A model generated the notes under the pieces. It searched no databases. It worked only from the letters and a program-made list of their open reading frames with translations, and had not been told where the DNA came from. Below are positions 53,130 to 64,000 of a stretch of 64,000 nt of DNA, piece by piece (within the stretch, counting starts at the first letter, position 1; each line of letters opens with the position of its first letter). Both the position numbers and the translations under genes were made by a program. The DNA comes from Thuidium tamariscinum (lineage: Eukaryota; Streptophyta; Bryopsida; Hypnales; Thuidiaceae), in NCBI GenBank assembly GCA_947034885.2, contig OX344758.2, positions 8,062,501 to 8,126,500 on the forward strand, in the 5' to 3' direction.

Positions 53130-55994
53130 GAACAATTAGTATTCACTCTTATTCCCAGGTATACAAATTTGTTGGCTAGTCCTTAATAATGCTATGAATG
53201 CATGAATGTAGTTCCAATCCTTCACTAGTGTGTGGCTCAATTTCTATAAACAATTAGTCGTGTAGACCAACAATTTGTCATGCATGATCTAAACTTAAAT
53301 GCACTTTAAAATATAATATAATATATATAACAATTGAGTAACACATGGTTCATTAATTACTGATAATTGTCTTTACCAAACAAATTGTTACTGTCACTAT
53401 TTAGCTATCCAAATTACTAATTAGGATGCACAAGGAAATAGTCCTTGTACTATCTAAAAACAATTTGTCACTATCTAAATGCAGGGCATGAGTGTGTAAT
53501 GCAAGCTCCTTGTTTTATCTGCACTTCACAACCATTGGTTTACTAATTAGCTGATACCCAATTTCAAACAAGTTGTTGGAATTAAGTCTTGATAAGACCA
53601 AGTACCAAACACCAAGTCCAAAAACAATTTGTTTTAAACACAATCTCATACCAAAACCAAATCTTCCTTTCCAACAACCATATCTAATAAACTATTAGTT
53701 CATACAATTCTAACCAATAAATAATTCTTTACAAATTTCCTTTCCTATCAACAAATGATTTATCAAAGTATTATTTTATAAACCATTAGTATGTAAGGCA
53801 ACTTGAATAATCAACTACAACTACAGCTTCCTACAATTTGTCCAAAGTCCCAAGTTACTCACAAGGTAGTGAGCCAGTCGGTCCTAACTAATTGTTTTAC
53901 AAAAGTAATGTCTGTCAACAACTAGACTAAACAATTAATAAGCAACGATTAATTGAAGAACCAAATTCCAAAACAAATGGTTAACATGAATTCAAATAAT
54001 TGAACCATTCGTTTTACAATTCGTTTATAGCTGTAAATCTACAATCTCTATAATTGATCAATTGATTCACAATGACTTACATGCTATACAACTAGTTTCA
54101 AAACCATTACGACAATCAGTCTATAATTAATTACAATGCTTAATACTTTATTAACTAACAATTTTCACACAAACTGACTAATTGTAATTCACAAAATAAA
54201 ACCAAGAAATTGACCAAACATCATAAGTTAATTGTATTTGAACTAGTTGTTGATGCAGCTTACTCCAACCAAGCACATACACACACAACTAGGAACCCAA
54301 AACAATTAGTCAATTTCATCCAAAACAGTAAACTATCATTAGCATAATATAACACAAGTGGTTTTGGAAATGAATTAGCAACAACCGGGACAATTAGTTT
54401 TAATTAACCACAGTATTACACAATTTGTTCAAAGCCCAGGGTTAACAACTTCCATTAGACCAAATCAATGTATCATAATCATCAAAACAATTAGTAGCAT
54501 AAACATATTATGATACAATTCAATTGAATACATTAATGATCAAGAACTAAAACAAATGGTTTCAAGATATTAATACAATAAAATACACTCCGTTCCGATT
54601 CAAAGATTACCACCATTTGTAACATTCTTTTTCAACTGGACAAGTTCTTTAAATAACTCCACAAGAAATTTCTCCAATGGGAATCTCATACTATTGATAA
54701 TTTGATACCAATTGTTCTAAATTTGATCAACTCACACTAGAAGAAATCCCTGTTAATTTCAACGCAGCACGTCAGGTAGATTGTGTTGAGACTACGTTGC
54801 TGAAAACGCGGAAAAAACACAAAAAACACGCTTTCTGTGTTTTTCTGCGTTTTTTCTACGTTTTTTCTGCATTTTCAGCATTGTCTTGTGTTTTCAGCAA
54901 CGCAGTCTCAACACAATCTACCTGACGTGCTGCGTTGAAATTAACAGGGATTTCTGCGTTTTTCTTCTAGTGTCAATAAAGATATTATCATTTATATAAT
55001 GACTAGTTAATCAAAATTCCAGTATAAATTTATCGGCTATAATGTGTTGCTTTAACTATTTGTAACCAAGAATCTCCAATACAATTTGATTAACCATGTA
55101 TAAATTTAAAGTATTACAAATGGTTCAATCATACCAACAATGTAATTTTATAAATCACTTAATAATTGGAAAACGTACCAAATCATGCACAACTCCTATC
55201 TATAGCGGCCTAACTAATTGTTGGACTGCACCATCTCCATCACTTAGAATCGTGGTGGAATCTCTAGCAGCTTCTCCACATCACACCATTTTGGTCCTCA
55301 CACTTAAACAATTAGTCTTTCACCACAACAAGTACAAGCTACCAAGTAAGCTCACATCCAGACTATTTGTTTCCAACAGATTGACTCCACTCTTTCCATC
55401 AATAAATCCAGCATTCTAAATCAATCAAAATTCACAAACAAAAATAGCCACACAAACAATTTATTGATACATCACCCACATAATCAAACAAGTCGTTGAA
55501 ACTAGATTCACTAATTCATATTCAATAATCTACCACACAATTCGTTCAATTGCAACAACAGACCAAAATCACACCACTAAATCTGAACATACACAAATTA
55601 ATTTCTAACTTGTTCAAACAATCAAACACACCAACACAATTTGTTACTCAAGAATTCACAACCACACAAAAATTCTCCTTCAAAATCCAATCACTGGATA
55701 ACAAACAAAACAATTTGTATATGCCTCCACCTCAAATAACAACAAGTCCAATCATTGGACAACCAAACATACACACAAACACAATTTGTAAAATATACTT
55801 GCATTAAAATTTGAAGGAGTTCATCATTACAACAAAAACAATTTAACTAAAAACCGAAATGTAAACCGAGAAAACCGAGAAAGTGGGGGCGGAAAACTTC
55901 AAATTGTCAGACTATATGCTACAGGAGAGATGAAGGAAGAAAAACCGCTTGAACTACCGGCAGACTAGTTATTTGTCGATCAAAGACAATTAGT
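53130..55994. repeat. G-poor tract with a recurring 9-base near-palindrome (ACAATTTGT/ACAATTAGT)
   Basis: Exact ACAATTTGT occurs at 53270, 53460, 53624, 53833, 54420, 55636, 55710 and 55781. Exact ACAATTAGT occurs at 53132, 53250, 54302, 54390, 54487, 55308 and 55986. One- or two-base variants (ACAAATTGT 53380, ACTAATTGT 53887 and 55213, ACAATTCGT, ACAAATGGT, ACTATTTGT, ACAACTAGT) fill the gaps, giving a site about every 45-70 bases. The DNA between sites shows no alignable repeat unit. The + strand is strikingly poor in G, most visibly at 53560-54500 and 55420-55860. A CACTA element (54735-54972) interrupts the tract. I cannot match it to a known class. Confidence 0.7.
54732..54975. mobile_element. 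CACTA-type foldback MITE with TCA target duplication
   Basis: The body 54735-54972 (238 bases) starts CACTAGAAGAAATCCCTG and ends in the inverse (TTTTTCTTCTAGTG). It is bounded on both sides by TCA. The arms pair over roughly 90 bases; they include CAGCACGTCAGGTAGATTG and its exact inverse, with one 8-base indel. The arms are nearly identical, so this insertion looks young and would form a long hairpin if transcribed. It carries no transposase. Confidence 0.88.
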
Positions 55995-56305
55995 TTTAAA
56001 GTAACTACTAGTTATCATTTACTTAGTAATAGGAAAACTATAACTATTGGTCTATCTTTTCACTTCCAATAATCCAAAACTAAATATTTACTAGTAGTTT
56101 TTCACTATAAAAAACAAATAGTCAAAATTAGAAAAAAAAAACGAAGGTGACTACAGTCCCTCAAAAAGTTTTGAAGTTTTTTGATACCTAGAAGATGCTT
56201 CTCTAAACAGTCAACTGCTCTAACCTCCAATCGAAAATTTTCATAAATTACTTAGGTTGTGGTAAAATCTCATTAAAAATTAGGATAACTTTATATGTTA
56301 AGTTG
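55995..56305. other. Intergenic AT-rich DNA
   Basis: This is a short spacer between the motif-rich tract and a TTAA-family copy. Nothing is recognised. Confidence 0.5.
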
Positions 56306-57214
56306 TTAACCCCTAAAGATTTTTTACTATGTTTTCACCAAAACTACTCCAAAATTGTCATTTCTAGGACAACTATCAAATTTTAGAAATTTATTTTTTG
56401 GGAATAATGTAACCATAGGATCTTCTAGTGCACTAGTTCGAGAAGATGTAGAAAAATTTCAGAAAGTTTTGCCATGTAGATTGCAAGGTATTAGTATTTG
56501 AAGTTGAAAAAGTCCTTTTTTTACCATTGCGAAAATCCAGGCAGCTGCGATTCAAAAGGCTACATTTGTATGAAATTTTTTTCAAAATGATTGTCACTCT
56601 TTGGATTCATTCTTCAATTCAAGTTGGCTACATGCTTGAAAATCTTCAAATCATTTGGAATTGTAGAACATGTACCAAAAAAATAGTAAGTAGAAAGAAA
56701 TAGAGAATGATTCAAAATACTAAAATATTAACAATTTATTTGTTGAATTGAAAAATGCCAATTCCAATGGTTAAAATGTTGTAATAAACAATCTATACCC
56801 AATTTTTTTAAATTTTTTTCAAAAATATTGAAAATTGAGTAAAATAAAGGACTTGAAAATAGAGAATCCATAACTGCCTAGAAACTAAAATTCTTCATAA
56901 CTTTTGATTCATTAATCCAAATGGAATGATTCAAAGATTTCCATATATATATAACCAATTTCAAATTTTTATTTCCAAAAAAATTGGGTTTTTTTTATCT
57001 GTCCAAATTGCCCGAGTTCAGAAACAAATGACATATCATGCGATAACTTTTCAACCATGTAGTCAAAAGTCATGAAAATTGTTGGGCTTTGAAGATACTC
57101 CTCATCCACACCTTCAATTAAAGTTTGGTTCCAAAATATCAAAATCTCAAGTCACACATACTTGCCCAAATTGCTATGTTGCCAAAAAAGGCACTTTGGT
57201 CCTTTAAGGGTTAA
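56306..57214 (+). mobile_element. TTAA-family (piggyBac-like) non-autonomous transposon
   Basis: TTAA at 56306-56309 is followed by CCCCTAAAGATTTTTT. The far end reads GGTCCTTTAAGGG followed by TTAA at 57211-57214. The body is 901 bases and collinear with 13946-14877, with a small internal deletion. Both flanking TTAA are intact. It is non-coding. Confidence 0.85.
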
Positions 57215-59126
57215 TAAAAGTTTTCAACAAGTTTTAAGACAATCCAATAGCCAAAAATATCCAAACTGAAGGGATCCTCACCAAATTGACAAAATTAAAG
57301 ATTACGGTGGAGGTTGACTAGTGTTTTGGATGCCCACAAAATTGGAATGTGGTTCAAGTTAGGTCTTTTTTTATTCCCTTGCACCTACTAAAGACCCTAG
57401 CTAGTTACTTTTTACAAAAAAGTCAAACTCTAAAAGTTGAATTTTTACTTTTTTTGGTTGTTAAATTGGTGCTAGGATTTGTTGAGTTTTTGGTGTATGA
57501 AAAATGGGTGAGGGATTTTTTCAAACTAAAAATGGAGTTCTAAAGCCAATGGTGCAATCCATTTGTGATTTGCAATTGATCTCCAAAAGTTAAAAAATAG
57601 ACCAACATAAAAAGTTAAAATTGGTTAGATTAGGATGAAAATCCTAGGTGATAAGATTACCGTACAAAAATGAGAAGAGGTGGGTGCTTATGAAACAGTC
57701 TATATGGACACTTATTTCTCTCTCAAAACACCTCTTGTAGCCATTTTTTAACTACACGTCCATGTTGATCCATTTAAGTGGATTTTTGACCAAGTTTGAG
57801 TTAAGTTTGAGCCAAGTTGTTACAATGTGTGCATTTTAGAGCATTTCAAGCTCCTAATTTGTGTCTTTATTAAAACTTTGAAGGACATTGAAATTCCTTC
57901 AAAGTCTGCTAACCCTTTGTGGTGTTTTTGGAATTTTTGGTGTATTTTGTTGAAATTTTGGTTGGAGTTCTGTTGAGGATTAACCTTTTGTACTAATCTT
58001 AGAGGATTCTTCCTTTATAATTAGCAATGCTGCTTAGAGAAGGTCTTAAGTGTGTAGTTTGAGTGATTCATGTACTAATCTTTGTACTAACGTATTGTAA
58101 GTATTTTAAAGTATAATAATTTGTGTTGGAGTTGGAGTTGTACTAACCATTTGTGTGTCCCCATTTTCCTTGTTCCATTTAAGACGACAAAGCTTTAACT
58201 CTGGAAAGGGAAAGTGGATTAGAATTTTGTTTGTATTACAATTTCACAACAAAGCTTTGACTTCACATAGTTGGAATTTTGTTAGAATTTCCTCTATACA
58301 CTAACTTACTGCAAAATTTTGGCTTTTTGTGGTTTAATTTATTTAGTATTTTGCCCATATCCAAAAATATGGCAAAGCTTTAACACACACACACACCCTT
58401 GCCTATTTTGTTAGAAAGTCTTGGAGTAAAAAATGTGGAGGTATAACTGTATAAGGTGTTTTAAGGTGTCTTTGAAAATGACTATTTGTCGTGACAAAAA
58501 TCCCAAACAAACATTTGATTTGGTGCTCAATTTTGGGACCAACCCCTAGGCGCATAGATAGGCCAAGTAGGTACGGCTAGCCATCCTCTGACCTGGCTTG
58601 GCCAACTTGTTGCTAGGGACCGGATGACCAAGCCTCAACCCAATTGAGGCCCAGGGGTCCACGGCTAAGGCTTGGGGTCCGTGGTTAAAGGCTCAGGGGG
58701 TCTGCGGCTAAAGACTTGAGGGTTGTCAACGAACTAAATTAGGGTTGTGAATTGAACGTGAAAAGAGGCTAGGTGGAGAATTGACCTCCCTCTTCACTAT
58801 TGTCACTAAATTCAGACAATTCTTCTTAAAAATTATTGTGTTTTGAATAGATTAGAGAAGCATTGGGAAAAAAGGAGAAAAGAAGGGAGAAGGGAGAAGG
58901 TTGGAGGTGCAAATTAATATTTTGTGAATTAGATTTGGAAGAAGAAATTAGGGATTAGGAAGTGGAGATTAGCAATAGAAGTAGTTCCAAGTGCCATTAA
59001 GCTCACCACTCTTTCACTCATTAGCCTACCAACTATAATAAAAGTTCAAAGTAGAGTTCAAAAACTCAAAGAGAATGATAGTGTGAGTGTGAGTTAGGAA
59101 TTGAGTTTGTTATACAATTGATGGGC
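57215..59126. other. Intergenic DNA
   Basis: A short (AC)n run lies near 58384-58397. Around 58640-58725 the phrase GGGTCCGTGGCTAAGGCTT, or close variants, recurs about three times. No gene is recognised. Confidence 0.45.
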
Positions 59127-59470
59127 GTTAAATAATACCATCAAAGCCCTCGGGGAAAAACGCTGAATTTTTTTTTTTTTTTCAAATTTTGAATTCAGAT
59201 TCAAAATCAGAGACCCCAAATTAGTGAGGGGACCCTGAATGTATTAAAAAACCCAACACAAATATAAATCCCAAACCCTTGTCAACCCCTATTGAAATGA
59301 GATTTGCCCCGCTGGACCCCCTTTTGATGGTATTCTTTAACCCCAAATTAGCTAGAAGGACCCTGAATGTACCAAAAAACCCAATACAAATATAAATCCC
59401 AAACCCTTGTCAACCCCTAATAAAATGAGATTTGCCCCGCTGGACCCCCTTTTGATGGTATTCTTTAACG
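59127..59470. mobile_element. MITE with a tandem duplication of its right half
   Basis: The left end reads GTTAAATAATACCATCAAAG. The right end reads its inverse, TTTTGATGGTATTCTTTAAC. The segment 59214-59340 is repeated almost exactly at 59341-59467 (about 127 bases, including CCCAAACCCTTGTCAACCCC and GAGATTTGCCCCGCTGG), so the right terminus is present twice. The duplicates differ at only about a dozen positions, so the duplication is younger than most repeats here. Superfamily and target duplication are unclear. Confidence 0.7.
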
Positions 59471-60020
59471 TCTTGCCAATTGATGAAGGATTCTTGAAGA
59501 TGGAGATAGATTAGGTGGAAATCTTGAAAAAGTGATTTAGATCATTAGAAGTTAGGATAAAGTAATAATTGATTTGGATAGGGAGAAGCAATTAATTATT
59601 ATTTTGAAGTCTGAAACATTATTGTACAATCTCCAAGACAACCCTTGGAATACAATAATGAAGTTTAGATAATGAAAAAAAGAGGAAAACCAAAAGAATT
59701 AGAAATTAGACCTCCAAGTCAAAAAAAGGTTGTAAAAAAAATCCTTTTAAAGCAGTGAGCAAATGTTCTACTGTAGTCTAGCTTTTCAACTTTTTGTAGA
59801 ACTTTTTTGAGTTTCTATGACATTTCCTATATTATTTATATGTATTTTCAGTATTTAGTGTTAAAATAGTCCAAAGTACACTAAAAGTTCCAAAAAGTCA
59901 AAAGATACTTTGGTTTATAGTAGAAATAGTAGTTAAAAATAAAATAAAATAAAAGACAAGCCAGTTAAAGAAAAAGTGGAAAAGTTAAAGAAAAGGAGTG
60001 AGAAAAAGAAAAGGAAAATG
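59471..60020. other. Intergenic AT-rich DNA
   Basis: A-rich sequence with nothing recognised. Confidence 0.5.
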
Positions 60021-61140
60021 AAACCTAGGGTTTCGGAGGCACGCATAAACGTCGCAACGATTGCGAGCGTTGTGACCTCTCCGATCACCCCCGAGAATTT
60101 AATTTAATTCCTCTTTTCTCTCATTCTTTGGCTGCGCTGTTTTTTTTTTCTCTCGTTCTTTTCCTGCGCTTGTCTTTGTGCTATAATTTTTACTATAACT
60201 TGCGCGATTCTGTGCGTATTGCAATAAAATTGGGAGAATTATTGTGCACTGTGTGTTTGTTTGTAGTTTGGAAAGTTGTGCAGAGATTCAGTTGCGGTTT
60301 TGAGGTTGTTGTGTAAATTGCAAATGGTGATGGATTCGTGAGTGCTGGAGAGATTATTATTGCAAATTTGCTTGTGTCTTGGACTGAATTGTTGTGTGCA
60401 AACTTCATGAGAAAGTATTCTGAGAGCAAAAGTGGGTTTGCGGAGTGTTTTTAAGGTGTCAGAAAAGATCCGAACGTGAATTCGGTAGAAGCTTAGACTG
60501 GGAGTGAGTGATTTGGAACCTCTCATGATTCAACCCACCGAGCGTTGCTTTCTAGTTTCGAGTTTCTTCTCTTCGAATTTGGGAAGGAAGTGACCAGTTA
60601 TTAGAATTGGAGAAGCAGACTGAAAAAATTGGCCGGCAGATTGGCATCCGTGAGAAATTTAGAGGCGATTTGGGCTGGAAATACTGGATTGGTGGTGACC
60701 AAAGGAGAGCAGAAGAAGGCGAGCGTTGCTGAAGTAGGAACAAGCTCAAATTTTGCAATTCAGCAAGTAGATTGTGAATTGAAATTTGGAGGGATTTGGA
60801 ATTGAAGGTACTGATTAATCTATTGTAATCAAAATCAAAATTAAAATTTTTCGGTGATCACAAGATGAGCGAGATAGCAGAATCCCGAATTGGTAAGAAA
60901 TCGGAAGAATTATAAATTAAATACAACGACAACAAAAACACTCACCGCGCCGAAGCAGCTGCGGCGTCGAACCAGGCATTGGAGCAGTCCCGACGAGGTT
61001 GCAATTGGAACAAGAACCATCGGCTTTGACAAGTTGAGAACCGACAAGTACACAGCCAGTCTGGAATACGGGTATTGGGGTAATCCGGGCTGGGTATCAA
61101 TCAAAGTATCAACCGGGTATCGTATAGCCATAAGATAGTG
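60021..61140 (+). other. GC-richer unique block, possible 5' end of an unrecognised transcription unit
   Basis: The block opens with CCTAGGGTTTCGGAGGC (telo-box-like), has pyrimidine-rich stretches, and shows splice-like signals (for example GAAG/GTACTG near 60808 and GGTAAG near 60892). Open frames of 62-95 codons on either strand carry no domain I know. The frame 60890-61138 (82 codons) is the most protein-like but is not identified. It could be a leader exon region of a gene whose coding part lies beyond the window, or an element end. Neither is proven. Confidence 0.3.
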
Positions 61141-62107
61141 ATGGATAAAACAAATTAAAATAAAAGGTCAAATTTTTCGAATGGCCCTTTGGGCCGTTGC
61201 CCCTAATTTGGGAATTAGATTTAGAATCTTGTTATTTATTTTGCATCAATGTGATTAGAGTTTGTATTGGAAATTGCATGTATATGTTGTAAATTCAAAT
61301 TTTGGATATTGTAGGTAGTTGCTAATCCTTGATATTGGCCATATTGTCCTAGAACTTTGGGGGTGACTTTTTGTAAGTGTGATCTAAATCCTTGAATTCT
61401 AAAGTTTTTGGAAATATTAAATACATATATTTGTACTATTTTCAAAGTACTATAGTGGGCTGTACTAAAGTCTAAGTCCTGCATTGCATCCATAAACAAG
61501 TCAGTCCACCCTGACATATTGTCCCAGACATATTGTCCTGAGCCCTAGAACACTAGATAAGACAGGGACTTTCATGCTGGGTCTTTTCATCTTATAATGG
61601 ACGGATGAGTGTTCCTTGGGGTTTGTAGTGGGAATAAGAGTGAATTTACATTCTACTTACTAAACTCTAATACATAACAACATTTGAACACTACACTAGC
61701 CTTACATAGATCATTCCCTGGCGTTCGAACTCGGTAGTGTTTGGAATAAGGATTCCAAAAACCTAACTACATCTACAAAACTCTCAAGATGAAAAACAAG
61801 TATAGATGAAAGAATGTATACAACAATACTCAATAAGAGCCACAAAATGAGATAAGAGCTTAAAACTCCAAAAGTTATTCAATTTCAAAGTTGGCCTTTT
61901 TAACATAGGAACATAATTAGAAGTGCAAGTCAAAGATTTGAACTCAAATTGAGAAAGTTAGAGGTAGATGAAGTTAAGATAGTAAACTGGATGAAAAATA
62001 GATAAAACCAAAAATCTTGAGACAAGTTGAGTGAGAGTAAAAGAAGTCAAAATTTAGAGTTCAAAAGTGAAAAAAAAAAACTTAATTTCAAATTGTTAAT
62101 TGTTAAA

Positions 62108-62172
62108 AAATTATGGATGAAGTTTGATGAACTGATTAGTGGTCAAACTTCATCCATTCATAGCTTTTAGTA
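62108..62172. repeat. Direct repeat containing a hairpin (partner at 62566-62630)
   Basis: GATGAAGTTTGA (62116-62127) pairs perfectly with TCAAACTTCATC (62143-62154) across a 15-base loop. The same 60-base phrase recurs at 62566-62630 with a partly degraded stem (62574-62585 with 62601-62612). These are two copies about 458 bases apart, of unknown class. Confidence 0.55.
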
Positions 62173-63340
62173 GGAGAGTGCAATTAGGAAGTTTAATACT
62201 AATTTAGAAAGATAGAATTAATACCTAAAAGAAGAACATCTAAATCTTCTATAAATAGACAATTGACAAAAGTTGAACCAAGACATAGGAAGTAGGTTAG
62301 TACAATTAGCCCCATTAAGATAGATTAGTAACGGATAATTAGGCACATGTGTGCATAGGAGAAGACAAATAGAGTCCAAAAGTGTCCTTCATTTGGAAAA
62401 CAACTTAGAAATAGAAAGGATATAGAGGGATGAAGTCTTGGACTAGAGTTGGATGAAAACTTAGGATAATCATCCAAAATAAACAAAACTTAGATCATTG
62501 GTAGAAGTGATTATCAAAAACTCATACATGAAGTTTCACTTCAATTCAATAGTTAGAATTCTCAAAAATTATAGATGAAGTTTGATGAACTGATTAGCAA
62601 TCAAGATTCATCCCTCCATAACTTTCATTAGGAAAGTTGGATCAGGGTGATTTTTACACTTTTGTAAAGGACAAAGAATGATCTATAAGTTGGAATGAAT
62701 AGTTTAGGTCTGACCTAATTTTCATGAAAAAAACATAATAGCTTTAGTAGTTGCCAAAAGCCTCAATTGAAATTAGTGTAAACCTATGTTTTAAGTTCAT
62801 TCTACCACTTGAGTCATTTAGGTAATACAAAAGATTCATTGCTTAGAAGGCATAGTAGACCAACACCTATGCACCCATTAGTAAAATAGTTTCAAAGCAA
62901 TAAAAAGAACCTAGTTGTGTTAAGTTAGTTACCGTAGATGAATAATTAATCGCTCATACCACAGGGAGTGTGAATTTAATGTGATGTTGTGGAAAACATG
63001 TGTGGCTATTGGAGTCATCATAGATAGAGACATTCCTAATAATGTTTGGAAAGACAAATTTGTGTTTTTGTGACATCCTAAAAAACATAGATGCCATATT
63101 AGCAAAAAGTCAATTTTGATTATAGATAAGTTAATAAAAAGTACTACAATCCATGGTAAAATGTTGACTACATGTAAAAAAAATTAAAAAAAGGACATCC
63201 ATGTGACATGCTTTGCAAAAAAAGGAAAAATAATGGATGTGTTCTATTGATGGAAAGCTATGGTATTTATCCAAGTGGGGTGGTAGGAAAAGAAACAATC
63301 CATGCACGGGATATGTAAAGCAAGAATTGTGTTCAATGTA

Positions 63341-63422
63341 AAATGTTTGAAACAACATGATCCAAATGTTTAAAACAACATCAAGATGTTTGAAACAACA
63401 CCTATACATCTAAAACAACATT
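63341..63422. repeat. Short tandem repeat of about 22 bp, four copies
   Basis: AATGTTTGAAACAACAT and close variants recur at about 63342, 63365, 63385 and 63407. It is non-coding. Confidence 0.7.
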
Positions 63423-64000
63423 GACATGTACCAACAAGCAAGTTGTCATACTCTAGTTATCCCATATCTTTTGTTTCACCATGGACAAAGAATGGATATA
63501 AATACAACCTTTTTGCCTTTTATTCTCACTAATTTTCCATGAACTAATTCCTTCATTTTTCCATCAAAAATTCTCTTAATAGTAGATAAATGAATTCTTG
63601 TTGAATTCAACGATCTTTTAAATTTAAAATTTAAAAAAAAATTCAAATAATATTTTTGTTGGTCTTGCCTTAAGGATAGGATATGTTCCAATTGATGTCT
63701 CAAAAAACATTTAATTTGACATCTCAAAAAATAGCTTCAAAATTTTCAAACAGTATAAAAGTGTGCTAACAAAGCATGCCACATCTCATCGTTGATTTCC
63801 ATACCACTTTTCCTGCTACCATGTTAGGTGTCACATCATAGATGGGCTAGATGGGAAAAAAAACTACGTGGCACTTGTGTAGAATTCACATGTTACATTT
63901 GGGGAAGTTTGGAAGACTTGGATGGGTCACTTCCCGCATTTTAAAAAACATGTGCGGCATAATATAGCATGGATTTTATTGTTTCAAGGTAAAATTTATA

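Larger units (their letters stand above)
61141..64000. other. Intergenic AT-rich DNA to the window end
   Basis: Apart from the two small repeats listed separately, I recognise no gene, RNA or transposon ends here. Open frames are short and without motifs. Confidence 0.45.

Noticed and set aside
60890-61138. 82-codon frame considered as a gene or retroelement piece
   Set aside because: There is no diagnostic motif and no paired long terminal repeats nearby. It is kept only as an unresolved block.

Overview
The window is nuclear DNA of a green plant or streptophyte alga. It is AT-rich, with intron-bearing genes and kilobases of repeat-filled intergenic DNA. All recognised proteins resemble the plant versions of their families, and the promoters carry plant-type elements (telo-box, E2F, TCP/site II). 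I cannot name the species. The MITE-rich, low-GC spacers and moderate exon GC would suit a non-flowering streptophyte, but this is only an impression.

Four genes can be assembled by hand-splicing, all on the + strand and all with GT-AG introns. They are RPB11, a shared subunit of the RNA polymerase II core (729-2721, 5 exons, 117 aa); MCM2, a subunit of the replicative helicase (4964-11790, 17 exons, 916 aa); a two-exon histidine phosphatase of the plant phosphoglycerate-mutase-like AT74 family (22476-24046, 318 aa); and an 8-exon protein with two RanBP2-type zinc fingers (41338-48096, 449 aa). The genes are unrelated housekeeping-type genes and show no operon-like logic. RPB11 and MCM2 lie about 2.2 kb apart; the rest are separated by repeat-rich DNA.

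The spacers are dominated by non-autonomous DNA transposons. (1) A family of about 920 bp is flanked by TTAA and has CCCCTAAAG termini, as in piggyBac elements. It has seven copies plus a short relative, including a head-to-tail triplet at 12.4-14.9 kb. One copy (37834-38765) sits inside a dispersed repeat whose second copy at 40.6-41.0 kb keeps the empty TTAA site. (2) A family of 277 bp is flanked by TA and has AGGTAGGTACACC termini (six copies or pieces). One copy has grown to 700 bp by amplifying an internal 80-bp segment. (3) Two CACTA-type foldback elements have exact 3-bp target duplications. (4) Several single elements have terminal inverted repeats.

Other features include a fragment of ribosomal DNA (3' end of the large-subunit rRNA plus adjoining spacer, minus strand) at 15.6-15.9 kb; tandem repeats at 31.4-32.0, 33.1-33.3 and 59.2-59.5 kb; and a 2.9-kb G-poor tract (53.1-56.0 kb). 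That tract is studded with a 9-base near-palindrome, ACAATTTGT or ACAATTAGT. It is the most unusual structure here that I cannot assign to a known class. The last 4 kb and several multi-kilobase stretches hold nothing I recognise.
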